Assembly (NCBI GenBank): GCA_022788065.1
Contig: JALEWG010000009.1
Location: 1-38,527, forward strand
DNA length: 38,527 nt
Direction of reading: 5' to 3'
Source of the DNA: Lachnospiraceae bacterium
GTDB lineage: Bacteria; Bacillota; Clostridia; Lachnospirales; Lachnospiraceae
Shown here: positions 26,880 through 35,666 of the stretch, piece after piece
Numbering within the stretch: the first letter of the stretch is position 1
How the letters are laid out: every line of letters starts with the position of its first letter
Notes under the pieces: model-generated
Database searches by the model: none
What the model saw: only the letters and a program-made list of their open reading frames with translations
Told to the model about the DNA's origin: nothing
Made by a program: the position numbers and the translations under genes

Positions 26880-27638
26880 ATGCAGGACAGTAAAATCAGT
26901 GTATCCGGGCTGAACCTCTATTACGGAGAAAATCATGCCCTGAAAAATATTAATATCAATATTCACCAGAATACGGTCATGGCGCTGATCGGTCCGTCCG
27001 GATGCGGAAAATCGACGTTTTTGAAATGCCTGAACCGGATGAACGATCTGGTGAGAGGTGTACGGATCGAGGGTTCCGTGCTCCTGGACGGCGAAGATGT
27101 GTATGATCCGGCGGTGGACACCACGCTGCTCCGAAAAAAGGTGGGTATGGTGTTCCAGCAGCCAAATCCGTTCCCGATGAGTATTTATGACAATATCGCG
27201 TACGGTCCCAGAATTCACGGAATCAAAAATAAAAGTCAGCTGGATGAGATCGTGGAGAATGCACTGAAGGGAGCAGCGATCTTTGATGAGGTTAAAGACC
27301 GCTTAAAAAAACCGGCGCTCGGATTATCAGGAGGGCAGCAGCAGAGGCTCTGTATCGCACGTGCGCTGGCGGTGGAGCCGGAAGTACTGCTTATGGATGA
27401 GCCGACTTCCGCACTGGATCCGATCTCCACACTGAAGATCGAGGAACTGATGCAGGATCTGAAACAGCGCTATACCGTTGTGGTTGTCACACATAATATG
27501 CAGCAGGCGGCCCGCGTGTCGGACGAAACGGCGTTCTTCCTTCTGGGAGAACTGGTGGAAGTGGATGAGACCATGAATATTTTCGGAAGACCGTCTGATA
27601 AGCGAACCGAAGATTACATCACAGGCCGTTTCGGCTAA
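26880..27638 (+). CDS. pstB: Phosphate ABC transporter ATP-binding protein PstB
   Basis: Walker [20 protein letters not shown], signature [33 protein letters not shown]. Confidence 0.97.
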   Translation: MQDSKISVSGLNLYYGENHALKNININIHQNTVMALIGPSGCGKSTFLKCLNRMNDLVRGVRIEGSVLLDGEDVYDPAVDTTLLRKKVGMVFQQPNPFPMSIYDNIAYGPRIHGIKNKSQLDEIVENALKGAAIFDEVKDRLKKPALGLSGGQQQRLCIARALAVEPEVLLMDEPTSALDPISTLKIEELMQDLKQRYTVVVVTHNMQQAARVSDETAFFLLGELVEVDETMNIFGRPSDKRTEDYITGRFG

Positions 27639-27651
27639 CGGGAGGAGCAGA

Positions 27652-28314
27652 ATGTCACCTAGAAAATTATTTGAACAGGAACTGGAAGAATTACGCCAGG
27701 ATGTGCTTCAGATGGCAGATTGGGTGGAGGACGGTTACGACTGTCTGTTTGATACGTTAAAAAAGAAGGATGCCGAGACCATGAAGCGGTTTGTCCGTCA
27801 TGACCGGGTCATCGGCGACATGCAGAGAAATATCGAGTCCAAATGTCTGAGTCTTCTGACGAGACAGACGCCGGTAGCCCGGGATCTCAGGACTGTTTCC
27901 GCCGCGCTGAAAGTTGTGACGGATCTGGAGCGGTGCGGAAACCATCTTTCGGACATGGCAGAGCTGTTCACGCGCATGGGGATGGAAGAACTGGAAGGAT
28001 ATTCCGAAACCTTTGGAATCATGATCGCGGAGACAAAGGAAATTTTAAAGCAGGCGTCAGAAGCATTTGTCAACCGCGATATGAAACTGGGGGAAGAGGC
28101 AGTAAGCCGTGACGATATGATCGATGACTGTTTCAACAAAGTCAAGGATGACCTGGTAGAAAAGTTAAAAAAGGACACGGCCGACGCCGACGGATGCGTC
28201 GATGCACTGATGGTCGCCAAATATCTGGAGAAAATTGCCGACCACGCCGTCAACATCGGCCAGTGGGAAATCTTTCAGGAGACCGGCGTGATCGACGAGA
28301 TCCGGCTCCTTTAA
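27652..28314 (+). CDS. phoU: Phosphate transport system regulator PhoU
   Basis: PhoU-type helical repeats: RDLRTVSAALKVVTDLERCGNHLSDMAE and CVDALMVAKYLEKIADHAVNIGQWEIF. Confidence 0.95.
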   Translation: MSPRKLFEQELEELRQDVLQMADWVEDGYDCLFDTLKKKDAETMKRFVRHDRVIGDMQRNIESKCLSLLTRQTPVARDLRTVSAALKVVTDLERCGNHLSDMAELFTRMGMEELEGYSETFGIMIAETKEILKQASEAFVNRDMKLGEEAVSRDDMIDDCFNKVKDDLVEKLKKDTADADGCVDALMVAKYLEKIADHAVNIGQWEIFQETGVIDEIRLL

Positions 28315-29120
28315 AGGTTCTCCATACGTGTCCTGAGAATCGGAAGCTGTTCGCGGATTGCAGACACCTCATCCAGATCGATGGTGGTGATCTGCATTCC
28401 TTCTGTTTCGTCCATATGGTTTAATATGGTTCCCCAGGGCGAAACCGCAATGGAGTGCCCCCAGGAGTGGTAGGAGGCAGACAGGTCTCTGGCGGGAGCC
28501 GTGCCGAACGTGAAGACCTGATTGTCGATGGCGCGGGAGCGGAACAGAACCTCCCAGTGGGCCGGTCCCGTCGTCATGTTGAAGGCGGCGGGAACAAAGA
28601 TCACGTTCGCTCCGTCTAAAACCATCCGCCGTGCAATCTCCACAAAACGGAAGTCAAAGCAGATACAGAGTCCCATCCTGCCGAATTCGGTATCGAAGAC
28701 CGTAGCGCTGGTTCCGGGGGACAAAGTGTCGGACTCCTTAAAGCACTGGCCGCCCTTCACATCAATGTCAAACAGATGCACTTTTCTGTGCTTTGCAATT
28801 CGTTTTCCTTCCCTGTCAAATACATAAGCGGTATTGTAGATGCTGCCGTCCTCACCGCGCTCCGGCACGGAGCCTGCGGACAGATAGACATGATATTCTC
28901 CGGCGAGAGCGGAGAGCGCCCTGACGAACGGACCGTCCTCCGGCTCTGCGTAAACGGGAAAATTCGGTGTTTCATAGGGGCAGTTGAACATTTCCGGGAG
29001 ACAGATAAAGTCGGCGCCGGAGTCCGCGGCCTTTTTAAAGAGAGAAGACAGCGCCGAGAGGTTTTTTTCTTTTTCAGCCCAGACCTTTGTCTGCAGCTGT
29101 GCGACAGTCATGGGATTCAT
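28311..29120 (-). CDS. Carbon-nitrogen hydrolase (nitrilase/omega-amidase-like)
   Basis: Catalytic motifs CLPEMFNCPYETPNF, HRKVHLFDIDVKGGQCFKESD, GLCICFDFRFVEIARRMVLDGANVIFVPAAFN. Translation start MNPMTVAQLQTKVWAEK at 29120; the longer ORF is over-extended. Confidence 0.9.
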   Translation of the reverse strand: MNPMTVAQLQTKVWAEKEKNLSALSSLFKKAADSGADFICLPEMFNCPYETPNFPVYAEPEDGPFVRALSALAGEYHVYLSAGSVPERGEDGSIYNTAYVFDREGKRIAKHRKVHLFDIDVKGGQCFKESDTLSPGTSATVFDTEFGRMGLCICFDFRFVEIARRMVLDGANVIFVPAAFNMTTGPAHWEVLFRSRAIDNQVFTFGTAPARDLSASYHSWGHSIAVSPWGTILNHMDETEGMQITTIDLDEVSAIREQLPILRTRMENL

Positions 29121-29241
29121 ATCCGATTCCTCCAGTCCTCTGCGATAGCAGATTGATGATAGCTTCAGTTTACCGGGAAAAAAGGGGATTGTCAATGCCG
29201 GATCCGGATCCGGACCCGGGCGGCGCGAAAGGCAGAAAAAC

Positions 29242-29270
29242 TTGCATTTACAACGGAAATATGGTACCAT
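29242..29270 (+). promoter_or_regulatory. sigma-A-like promoter for the ACT-domain gene
   Basis: TTGCAT (29242-29247), 17-nt spacer, TACCAT (29265-29270). Confidence 0.4.
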
Positions 29271-29374
29271 CCAGAAGATAAAGATGCCGCGAAAATACGA
29301 AAACGGGCTGACAGAGAATGCGGCAGACGATAAGCGCAGCCGGAGACAATGGCAAAACACAGGAAGGAAGGCAT

Positions 29375-29821
29375 ATGGAGGGAAAAAGTAAATACTACGT
29401 GGTGAAAGACAAGGCGCTTCCGGAGGTGCTCCAGAAGGTAGTGGAAGCGAAATGGCTGCTGGAAACGAATAAATCCATGACAGTCCAGGAGGCTGCCGGG
29501 CGTGTGGGTCTGAGCCGCAGTTCATTTTACAAATATAAAGACGATATTGCTCCGTTCGAGGACAACACAAAAGGAAAAACCGTGACGCTGGTCACGCAGA
29601 TGAGCGATGTGCAGGGACTCCTGTCGGATCTGCTCCATGTGGTTGCCGACTACCGGGCCAATATCCTGACGATTCACCAGACGATTCCGGTCAACGGTAT
29701 GGCTACGGTAACCCTGAGCGTTGAGGTCGGAGAAAAAACGGGAAACATGGCAGGCATGGTGGACGATATTGAACAGCTGCCGGGAATCCATGATGTGCGG
29801 ATCCTCGGTGTGGAGAAATAG
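29375..29821 (+). CDS. ACT domain-containing protein (UPF0735 / PheB-like)
   Basis: HTH-like VQEAAGRVGLSRSSFYKYKDDI followed by an ACT domain (TLVTQMSDVQGLLSDLLHVVADYRANILTIHQTIPVNGMATVTLSVEV). RBS AGGAAGG. Confidence 0.88.
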   Translation: MEGKSKYYVVKDKALPEVLQKVVEAKWLLETNKSMTVQEAAGRVGLSRSSFYKYKDDIAPFEDNTKGKTVTLVTQMSDVQGLLSDLLHVVADYRANILTIHQTIPVNGMATVTLSVEVGEKTGNMAGMVDDIEQLPGIHDVRILGVEK

Positions 29822-30178
29822 ATGGAACTGATCTGGTGGATTGCAGGACAGGGAGGGATTCCATGCCTGTTTCATAAGTGGACCGGGCTGTACTGCCCGG
29901 GATGCGGCGGAACGAGAGCAGTCAGGGCGCTGCTTGGCGGTCACCCGTTTCTGAGCTTTTGCTATCACCCGGTTGTCCCCTACTGTGCGGTGCTTGCAGT
30001 CTGGTTTCTGATCCGTTTCCTGATTTACCGGAAAACCGGAGATCCGAAATACCGGCCGTATCTGGAAAACGGATACGTTTATGCGGGAGCCGGAATCATC
30101 GCCGTAAACTTTGTTGCAAAAAATTATTTTCTGCTGGCAAAAGGCCTCGATATTCTGGCTTTGCTGCCGGCGGTGTAA
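29822..30178 (+). CDS. DUF2752 family membrane protein
   Basis: GLYCPGCGGTRAVRALLGGHPFLSFCYHPVVPY motif of DUF2752 plus TM segments; starts directly after the ACT gene stop. Confidence 0.85.
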   Translation: MELIWWIAGQGGIPCLFHKWTGLYCPGCGGTRAVRALLGGHPFLSFCYHPVVPYCAVLAVWFLIRFLIYRKTGDPKYRPYLENGYVYAGAGIIAVNFVAKNYFLLAKGLDILALLPAV

Positions 30179-30189
30179 AGAAAAACAGA

Positions 30190-30224
30190 AAGTCCCGGGA
30201 CGAAAATGTCCCCGGGACTTTTTT
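30190..30224. terminator. Terminator between convergent genes
   Basis: AAGTCCCGGG-ACGAAAATGTC-CCCGGGACTT followed by TTTT. Confidence 0.8.
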
Positions 30225-30756
30225 ATTGAGCCTGCTGCATCCGCTGTTCCATCATCTGCTCCAGCTGTTCCACGAGCCGGTTGATCGCGGCGATATTTTC
30301 CGGATCCTTCATGATCGTGTATGCGTACATGGCGTATACGAATTCAAGAACTCCGAGCACGATCGCAATCGCGCCGAGAACCGTTCCTGCTGTGGCCGGT
30401 CCGGACATTTTCTGGTCTTTTCTGGAGATAACGGCGAAAGAGATGGCGCCGACCCCCATGATAATTGCCATCGGAAAGGTAAAACAGCACAGATTCAGCA
30501 GGGAAAAAATACCGCAGACCAGGGAAGCTGTGGCAAAACCGTTCTGCTTTTTCGGTGCAGGCGGCTGCGGCATGCCGTAAGGGCTGTTTTGCCGGCTGCC
30601 GCGATAGGGATCATACGGAGCTCTGCCGTCAGGCTGTCCATTCCGTGGCTGCCAGTCCTGAGACTGCAGGTTCCGGGGCTGTTCATTCTGTGACTGTCCG
30701 TTCTGAGACGGTGCATCTGTATATTCAGGTTGATTCTGCGTTTCGTAATCTGCCAT
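30223..30756 (-). CDS. DUF4190-like membrane protein with a Gln/Asn/Pro-rich N-terminus
   Basis: Starts MADYETQNQPEYTDAPSQNGQSQNEQPRN...; two TM segments (TASLVCGIFSLLNLCCFTFPMAIIMGVGAISFAVIS, GTVLGAIAIVLGVLEFVYAMYAY). RBS GGAGGAAAC. Confidence 0.75.
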   Translation of the reverse strand: MADYETQNQPEYTDAPSQNGQSQNEQPRNLQSQDWQPRNGQPDGRAPYDPYRGSRQNSPYGMPQPPAPKKQNGFATASLVCGIFSLLNLCCFTFPMAIIMGVGAISFAVISRKDQKMSGPATAGTVLGAIAIVLGVLEFVYAMYAYTIMKDPENIAAINRLVEQLEQMMEQRMQQAQ

Positions 30757-30840
30757 GATGTTTCCTCCTGACGTAATCGGACTTGAGATTAAAGTCACTC
30801 TTCATTCTAACATGAAAGAAAAGGGTTGTCCATATTTAAG

Positions 30841-30869
30841 TTGCACATTCGGTGGCTTTGAATTATAAT
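30841..30869 (+). promoter_or_regulatory. sigma-A promoter for tex
   Basis: TTGCAC (30841-30846), 17-nt spacer, TATAAT (30864-30869). Confidence 0.65.
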
Positions 30870-30937
30870 GTTATCTGGAGTCTTATGCGGAATGACTGGA
30901 AAAACGCGGATTCCGCAACACAGACAAGGAGTAGAAA

Positions 30938-33079
30938 ATGGACATTTTAGCAGTACTGACAAGTGAACTCGGCGTCAGACGGGGACAGGTGGAAGCGGAT
31001 GTGAAGCTGATCGATGAGGGAAATACGATCCCGTTCATAGCCAGATACCGTAAGGAAGCCACCGGATCCCTGAATGATGAGGTTTTGAGAAATCTCGATG
31101 AGAGGCTGAAATATCTGAGAGGCCTGGAAGAGAGAAAAGCGCAGGTGATCGCTTCCATCGAGGAGCAGGGAAAACTGACCGGAGAGTTAAAAAAGAAAAT
31201 TGAGGCGGCTCAGACCATGGTGGCCGTGGAGGATCTGTATCTTCCTTACAGACCGAAGCGAAAGACGAGAGCCGGAATTGCGAAGGAGAAGGGCCTGGAA
31301 CCGCTCGCGGATCTGATCTCCATGCAGATGACAAGAGGACCGTTAGAGAGGGAAGCGGCCGCTTATGTTTCTGAGGAAAATAAAGTGCTGACGCCGGAGG
31401 AAGCGATCGCCGGGGCGAAGGATATTCTGGCGGAGCGGATCGCCGAGGATGCGAAGTACCGGTCCTGGATCCGGAAAATTACCTTTGAGGAGGGACAGAT
31501 CTCCTCGGAGGCGAAGGATGAAAAAACAGATTCCGTATATGAAATGTATTATCATTATGAGGAACCGGTGAAGAAGTGTGCAGGACACCGCATTCTGGCT
31601 CTGAACCGCGGGGAAAAGGAGAAAATCCTGACAGTAAAAATCACGGCTCCTGAGGATAGAGTCCTCATGTACCTGGAAAAGCAGGTGATCGTCCGTGAAA
31701 ATCCGGTTACGACCCCTGTGTTAAAGGACGTGATCGCCGACAGCTACAGCAGGCTGATTGCGCCGGCCATTGAGCGGGAGGTCCGGAATGAACTGACGGA
31801 AAAGGCGGAGGACGGCGCGATCCGGGTATTCGGAAAAAATCTGGAGCAGCTTCTCATGCAGCCTCCGATCACCGGTCAGGTGGTACTGGGCTGGGATCCA
31901 GCCTTCCGGACGGGCTGTAAGCTGGCAGTCGTCGATGCGACAGGCAAAGTCCTGGATACGGTGGTCATCTATCCGACAGCACCGCAGAATAAAGTGGAAG
32001 ATGCAAAAAAGGTGTTGAAGCGGCTGATCAGCAAATATCAGATCTCGCTGATCTCCGTGGGAAACGGTACGGCCTCCAGAGAATCCGAACAGATCATAGC
32101 GGAGTTCCTGAAAGAAATTCCCGATCCGGTCCGGTATGTGATCGTAAGCGAAGCGGGCGCATCCGTGTACTCCGCAAGCAAACTGGCAACGGAGGAGTTT
32201 CCGCAGTTCGATGTGGGGCAGAGAAGCGCGGTTTCCATCGCAAGAAGACTGCAGGACCCGTTGGCGGAGCTTGTGAAGATCGATCCGAAGTCGATCGGAG
32301 TCGGTCAGTATCAGCATGACATGAACCAGAAGCATCTGAGTGAGGCGCTTGGGAATGTCGTGGAGGACTGTGTGAATAAAGTCGGAGTGGATCTGAATAC
32401 GGCGTCGGCGTCCCTTCTGGAATATATTTCCGGAATCACGAAGACGACCGCGAAAAATATCGTGGCATTCCGTGAAGAAAACGGAGCTTTTCAGAACAGA
32501 AAGGAACTGTTGAAGGTGCCGAAGCTGGGGCCGAAGGCATTTGAACAATGCGCCGGCTTCTTAAGGATTTCCGGCGGAACCAACCCGCTCGACGCGACAA
32601 GCGTCCATCCGGAGAGCTACAAGGCAGCCTCCGAGCTTTTGAAACGTCTGGGCTATGATCCGGAAAGCCTTGAGTCAGGCGGAGCCAGAGGAATCAGCAA
32701 AAAAGTCGGCGATATGAAGAAGATGGCGGAAGAACTGGGAATCGGCGAGATCACGCTCCGGGATATTATAAACGAGCTGGAAAAACCGGCCAGAGATCCC
32801 CGCGAGGAGATGCCGAAACCGATCTTAAGGACCGACGTTCTGGAAATGAAGGATCTGAAGCCCGGCATGATCTTAAAGGGAACCGTCCGGAATGTCATTG
32901 ATTTCGGCGCATTTGTGGATATCGGAGTCCACCAGGATGGACTGGTGCACATTTCCGAGATGTCCCACCGGTTTATTAAGCATCCTCTTGAGGCGGTCTG
33001 TGTCGGAGACGTGGTGGAAGTCAAAGTCCTTTCCGTGGATGTGGCAAAAAAGAGGATCTCACTTACCATGAAACTGTAA
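30938..33079 (+). CDS. tex: Tex family RNA-binding protein
   Basis: EGNTIPFIARYRKEATGSLND, VLGWDPAFRTGCKLAVVDATGKVLDTVVIYP, SEAGASVYSASKLATEEFP, SIGVGQYQHDMNQ, C-terminal S1 domain. Confidence 0.97.
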   Translation: MDILAVLTSELGVRRGQVEADVKLIDEGNTIPFIARYRKEATGSLNDEVLRNLDERLKYLRGLEERKAQVIASIEEQGKLTGELKKKIEAAQTMVAVEDLYLPYRPKRKTRAGIAKEKGLEPLADLISMQMTRGPLEREAAAYVSEENKVLTPEEAIAGAKDILAERIAEDAKYRSWIRKITFEEGQISSEAKDEKTDSVYEMYYHYEEPVKKCAGHRILALNRGEKEKILTVKITAPEDRVLMYLEKQVIVRENPVTTPVLKDVIADSYSRLIAPAIEREVRNELTEKAEDGAIRVFGKNLEQLLMQPPITGQVVLGWDPAFRTGCKLAVVDATGKVLDTVVIYPTAPQNKVEDAKKVLKRLISKYQISLISVGNGTASRESEQIIAEFLKEIPDPVRYVIVSEAGASVYSASKLATEEFPQFDVGQRSAVSIARRLQDPLAELVKIDPKSIGVGQYQHDMNQKHLSEALGNVVEDCVNKVGVDLNTASASLLEYISGITKTTAKNIVAFREENGAFQNRKELLKVPKLGPKAFEQCAGFLRISGGTNPLDATSVHPESYKAASELLKRLGYDPESLESGGARGISKKVGDMKKMAEELGIGEITLRDIINELEKPARDPREEMPKPILRTDVLEMKDLKPGMILKGTVRNVIDFGAFVDIGVHQDGLVHISEMSHRFIKHPLEAVCVGDVVEVKVLSVDVAKKRISLTMKL

Positions 33080-33115
33080 ATTCAGAAATGAAATACAATG
33101 AAGGAAAGATAATCT

Positions 33116-33616
33116 ATGAAAATCAGTGTAAAAATGACAGCCAGAGATCTGTTCACATTTTCCATGTACAATTCCTATACGGGATTCATGGGATTCTTCA
33201 ACATCGGTTTTTCCCTGGCAGCTCTGGTAATTCTTATCGTGACATGGGACTGGCCGCAGGCGGTGTGGCACCAGAAGCTTCTGATGGTATTCTGTGCGCT
33301 GCTGTTTTCGGTGATCCAGCCCTGTCTGCTGTGGAATAAATCGAAGAAACAGGCGCAGGCGCACGGATTTTCCACGCCGGTGAACCTGACGTTAAGTGAT
33401 GACGGTGTTTTTGTGGAACAGGCCGGAGTGACAGGCGACATGCCATGGAAATACGTGACAAAGATCGTCCGCCTGAAATCCATGTACATTATTAAGGTGG
33501 GACCCGGCCGCGCGTATCTCGTGCCCAACGATACCATCGAGGGAAGAGAGCAGGAGTTCGTGGACATTCTGAAGCGGAATCTGCCGGAGAAGAAAACGAA
33601 AGGACTGAAAGCATGA
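33116..33616 (+). CDS. YcxB-like membrane protein
   Basis: Two TM segments then a YcxB-type C-terminal region (LSDDGVFVEQAGVTGDMPWKYVTKIVRLKSMYIIKVGPGRAYLVPNDTIEGREQEFVDILK). Confidence 0.75.
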   Translation: MKISVKMTARDLFTFSMYNSYTGFMGFFNIGFSLAALVILIVTWDWPQAVWHQKLLMVFCALLFSVIQPCLLWNKSKKQAQAHGFSTPVNLTLSDDGVFVEQAGVTGDMPWKYVTKIVRLKSMYIIKVGPGRAYLVPNDTIEGREQEFVDILKRNLPEKKTKGLKA

Positions 33617-34038
33617 TAAAGGAGAGCTTTGGCCCGGAAGATACGTATGCCTTTGGAAAAAGTCTCGGAGAGACGGCGAAAGCGGGCGAGGTATATTGCC
33701 TGAACGGCGACCTTGGCGTCGGGAAGACGGTGTTTACCCAGGGATTCGCGTCCGGACTTGGTATCAGGGAGCCCGTGAACAGTCCGACCTTTACGATCGT
33801 GCAGCAGTACGATGACGGGCGCCTGCCGTTATATCATTATGACGTTTACCGGATCGGCGATGTGGAAGAGATGGAAGAAGTAGGATATGAGGACTGCTTT
33901 TACGGGGAGGGAGTCTGCCTGATCGAGTGGTCAGAACTGATCCGGGAGATCCTGCCCGCGCATGTGATATCCGTTACGATTGAAAAAGATCTTAAAAAGG
34001 GATTTGATTACAGAAAAATCACAGTGGAGGAAACATAA
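33613..34038 (+). CDS. tsaE: tRNA t6A biosynthesis ATPase TsaE
   Basis: LNGDLGVGKTVFTQGFASGLGIREPVNSPTFTIVQQY, LYHYDVYRIGDVEEMEEVGYEDCFYGEGVCLIEWSELI. Confidence 0.96.
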   Translation: MIKESFGPEDTYAFGKSLGETAKAGEVYCLNGDLGVGKTVFTQGFASGLGIREPVNSPTFTIVQQYDDGRLPLYHYDVYRIGDVEEMEEVGYEDCFYGEGVCLIEWSELIREILPAHVISVTIEKDLKKGFDYRKITVEET

Positions 34039-34039
34039 A

Positions 34040-34783
34040 ATGCGCATATTGGGGATTGAAAGTTCCTCGATGGTGGCTTCCGCAGCCATTGTGGAGGATG
34101 GAATTACGATGGCCGAATATACGGCCAATTTTAAGAAAACACATTCTCAGACGCTGCTTCCCATGATCGACGCCATGGTGAGCCTCCTCGGAATCGAACT
34201 GTCCTCGCTGGACGCGATCGCGGTATCCGGAGGTCCGGGCTCCTTTACCGGTCTGCGGATCGGTTCCGCAACGGCAAAAGGCCTGGGACTGGCCCTGAAT
34301 AAACCGCTGATCCATGTTCCCACGCTGGACGCTACGGCATATAACCTGTTCGGCGCTTCCGGGCTGATCTGTCCGATCATGGATGCGAGAAGAAATCAGG
34401 TTTACACGGGTATTTACCGATTTGAAGAGGAATTTCAGACGGTCATGCCTCAGGACGCCATGGATATGGGCCAGCTGATCGATCGCCTGAATTCCATGGG
34501 AGAGCGTGTGATCTTTCTGGGAGACGGGGTTCCTGTCTTTGAAGCTCTGATCAGAGAACGTATGACTGTGCCGTTTGCCTTTGCGCCAGCAAACAGCAGC
34601 CGTCAGAGGGCGGCGTCCGTTGCGGCTTTAGGCGCCCGGTATTTTGCAGAGGGAAAAACAGAAACGGCAGCTGAGCATGAACCGGATTACCTGAGAAAGT
34701 CTCAGGCTGAGAGAGAACGCGAAGAGCGGGAAAAAGCAGCCGGGTATGCAGAAAGCAGAGGGCAGAATGGAACGGGAGAATAG
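34040..34783 (+). CDS. tsaB: t6A biosynthesis protein TsaB
   Basis: MRILGIESSSMVASAAIVEDG, LDAIAVSGGPGSFTGLRIGSATAKGLGLALNKPLIHVPTLDATAYNL, PIMDARRNQVYTGIY. Confidence 0.95.
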   Translation: MRILGIESSSMVASAAIVEDGITMAEYTANFKKTHSQTLLPMIDAMVSLLGIELSSLDAIAVSGGPGSFTGLRIGSATAKGLGLALNKPLIHVPTLDATAYNLFGASGLICPIMDARRNQVYTGIYRFEEEFQTVMPQDAMDMGQLIDRLNSMGERVIFLGDGVPVFEALIRERMTVPFAFAPANSSRQRAASVAALGARYFAEGKTETAAEHEPDYLRKSQAEREREEREKAAGYAESRGQNGTGE

Positions 34784-35240
34784 GATCTGTCTGCGTGCCA
34801 TGAAGGAATCCGATGTGCCGATGGCAGCAGAACTGGAACGGGAATGTTTTTCGGATGCCTGGTCGGAAAAGCTCCTTCTGGAGATGATCGGAAGCTCCTA
34901 TGACGAGGCATGGGTGCTCGCGCACCCGGAAGGCGGTCTGATCGGGTATCTCAATGTCCGTTTTCTGGCGGGTGAAGGAGAACTGATGCGGATCGCGGTA
35001 AAAAAAGAATATCGGGGACTCGGCTATTCCCGGAAACTGATGGAACAGATGGTGAAGTCTGCCGCAGAAATGGGAATACAGGATCTGACACTCGAGGTGC
35101 GCGCCGGCAATGAACCGGCGATCAATCTGTATAAATCCTACGGTTTTAAAAAAGAGGCTGTGCGCAGGGGGTATTACCATGACCCGACGGAGGACGCCTT
35201 TATCATGTGGAGACGCGGACTGCCAGTGATTCCCTCTTAA
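34767..35240 (+). CDS. rimI: Ribosomal-protein-S18-alanine N-acetyltransferase (GNAT)
   Basis: DVPMAAELERECFSDAWSEKLL, LMRIAVKKEYRGLGYSRKLMEQMV, LEVRAGNEPAINLYKSYGFKKEAVRRGYYHDPTEDAFIM. Confidence 0.93.
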   Translation: MERENRICLRAMKESDVPMAAELERECFSDAWSEKLLLEMIGSSYDEAWVLAHPEGGLIGYLNVRFLAGEGELMRIAVKKEYRGLGYSRKLMEQMVKSAAEMGIQDLTLEVRAGNEPAINLYKSYGFKKEAVRRGYYHDPTEDAFIMWRRGLPVIPS

Positions 35241-35362
35241 TCCCGGGCCTTTTTCCGCTATAATGTAAGAGCATCGGCAGCCGGCCAGGGGCCTTTCACA
35301 GGATCCCGAATATCAGGACTGCAAAAAGGTGAGAATACAGGAAGCGAAAGGTGAGGAAAAGA

Positions 35363-35605
35363 ATGAGAAAATACGGGAAAAACGGACAGCTGGAGTCTGT
35401 AGTCTGCAATCAGTGTGTAAAGAAAATTGTGGTGAAAGAGGGAATCGTGCGGGAAGGCGCGGCAATGATCAATCATGCGTGGGATTATTTTTCTGAAAAA
35501 GACGGAGAAGTCCATCACTTTGATCTCTGCGAGGCCTGCTATGATGAGCTTGTGAGCCAGTTTCGAATTCCTGTGGATGTGGAAGAACAGACAGAGCTCC
35601 TGTAA
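35363..35605 (+). CDS. Small protein with two CxxC pairs, zinc-ribbon-like
   Basis: MRKYGKNGQLESVVCNQCVKKIVV...HHFDLCEACYDELVSQF; CNQC and CEAC. A TATAAT lies upstream near 35260. Confidence 0.75.
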   Translation: MRKYGKNGQLESVVCNQCVKKIVVKEGIVREGAAMINHAWDYFSEKDGEVHHFDLCEACYDELVSQFRIPVDVEEQTELL

Positions 35606-35619
35606 GGAGACGCGAATTG

Positions 35620-35647
35620 GTTCCGGCGGAAGATGATCCGCCGGAAC
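35620..35647 (+). other. Perfect stem-loop in the intergenic leader before the RNase Z-like gene
   Basis: GTTCCGGCGGA-AGATGA-TCCGCCGGAAC, 11-bp stem, no U-tract. Confidence 0.6.
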
Positions 35648-35666
35648 AGGAAATGAGGATAATTTC

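Noticed and set aside
25869-27218. 449-aa antisense ORF opposite pstA/pstB
   Set aside because: Spans two well-supported genes; composition is typical of antisense reading of coding DNA.
31721-32548. 275-aa antisense ORF inside tex
   Set aside because: Tex is unambiguous on the + strand; no independent coding evidence.
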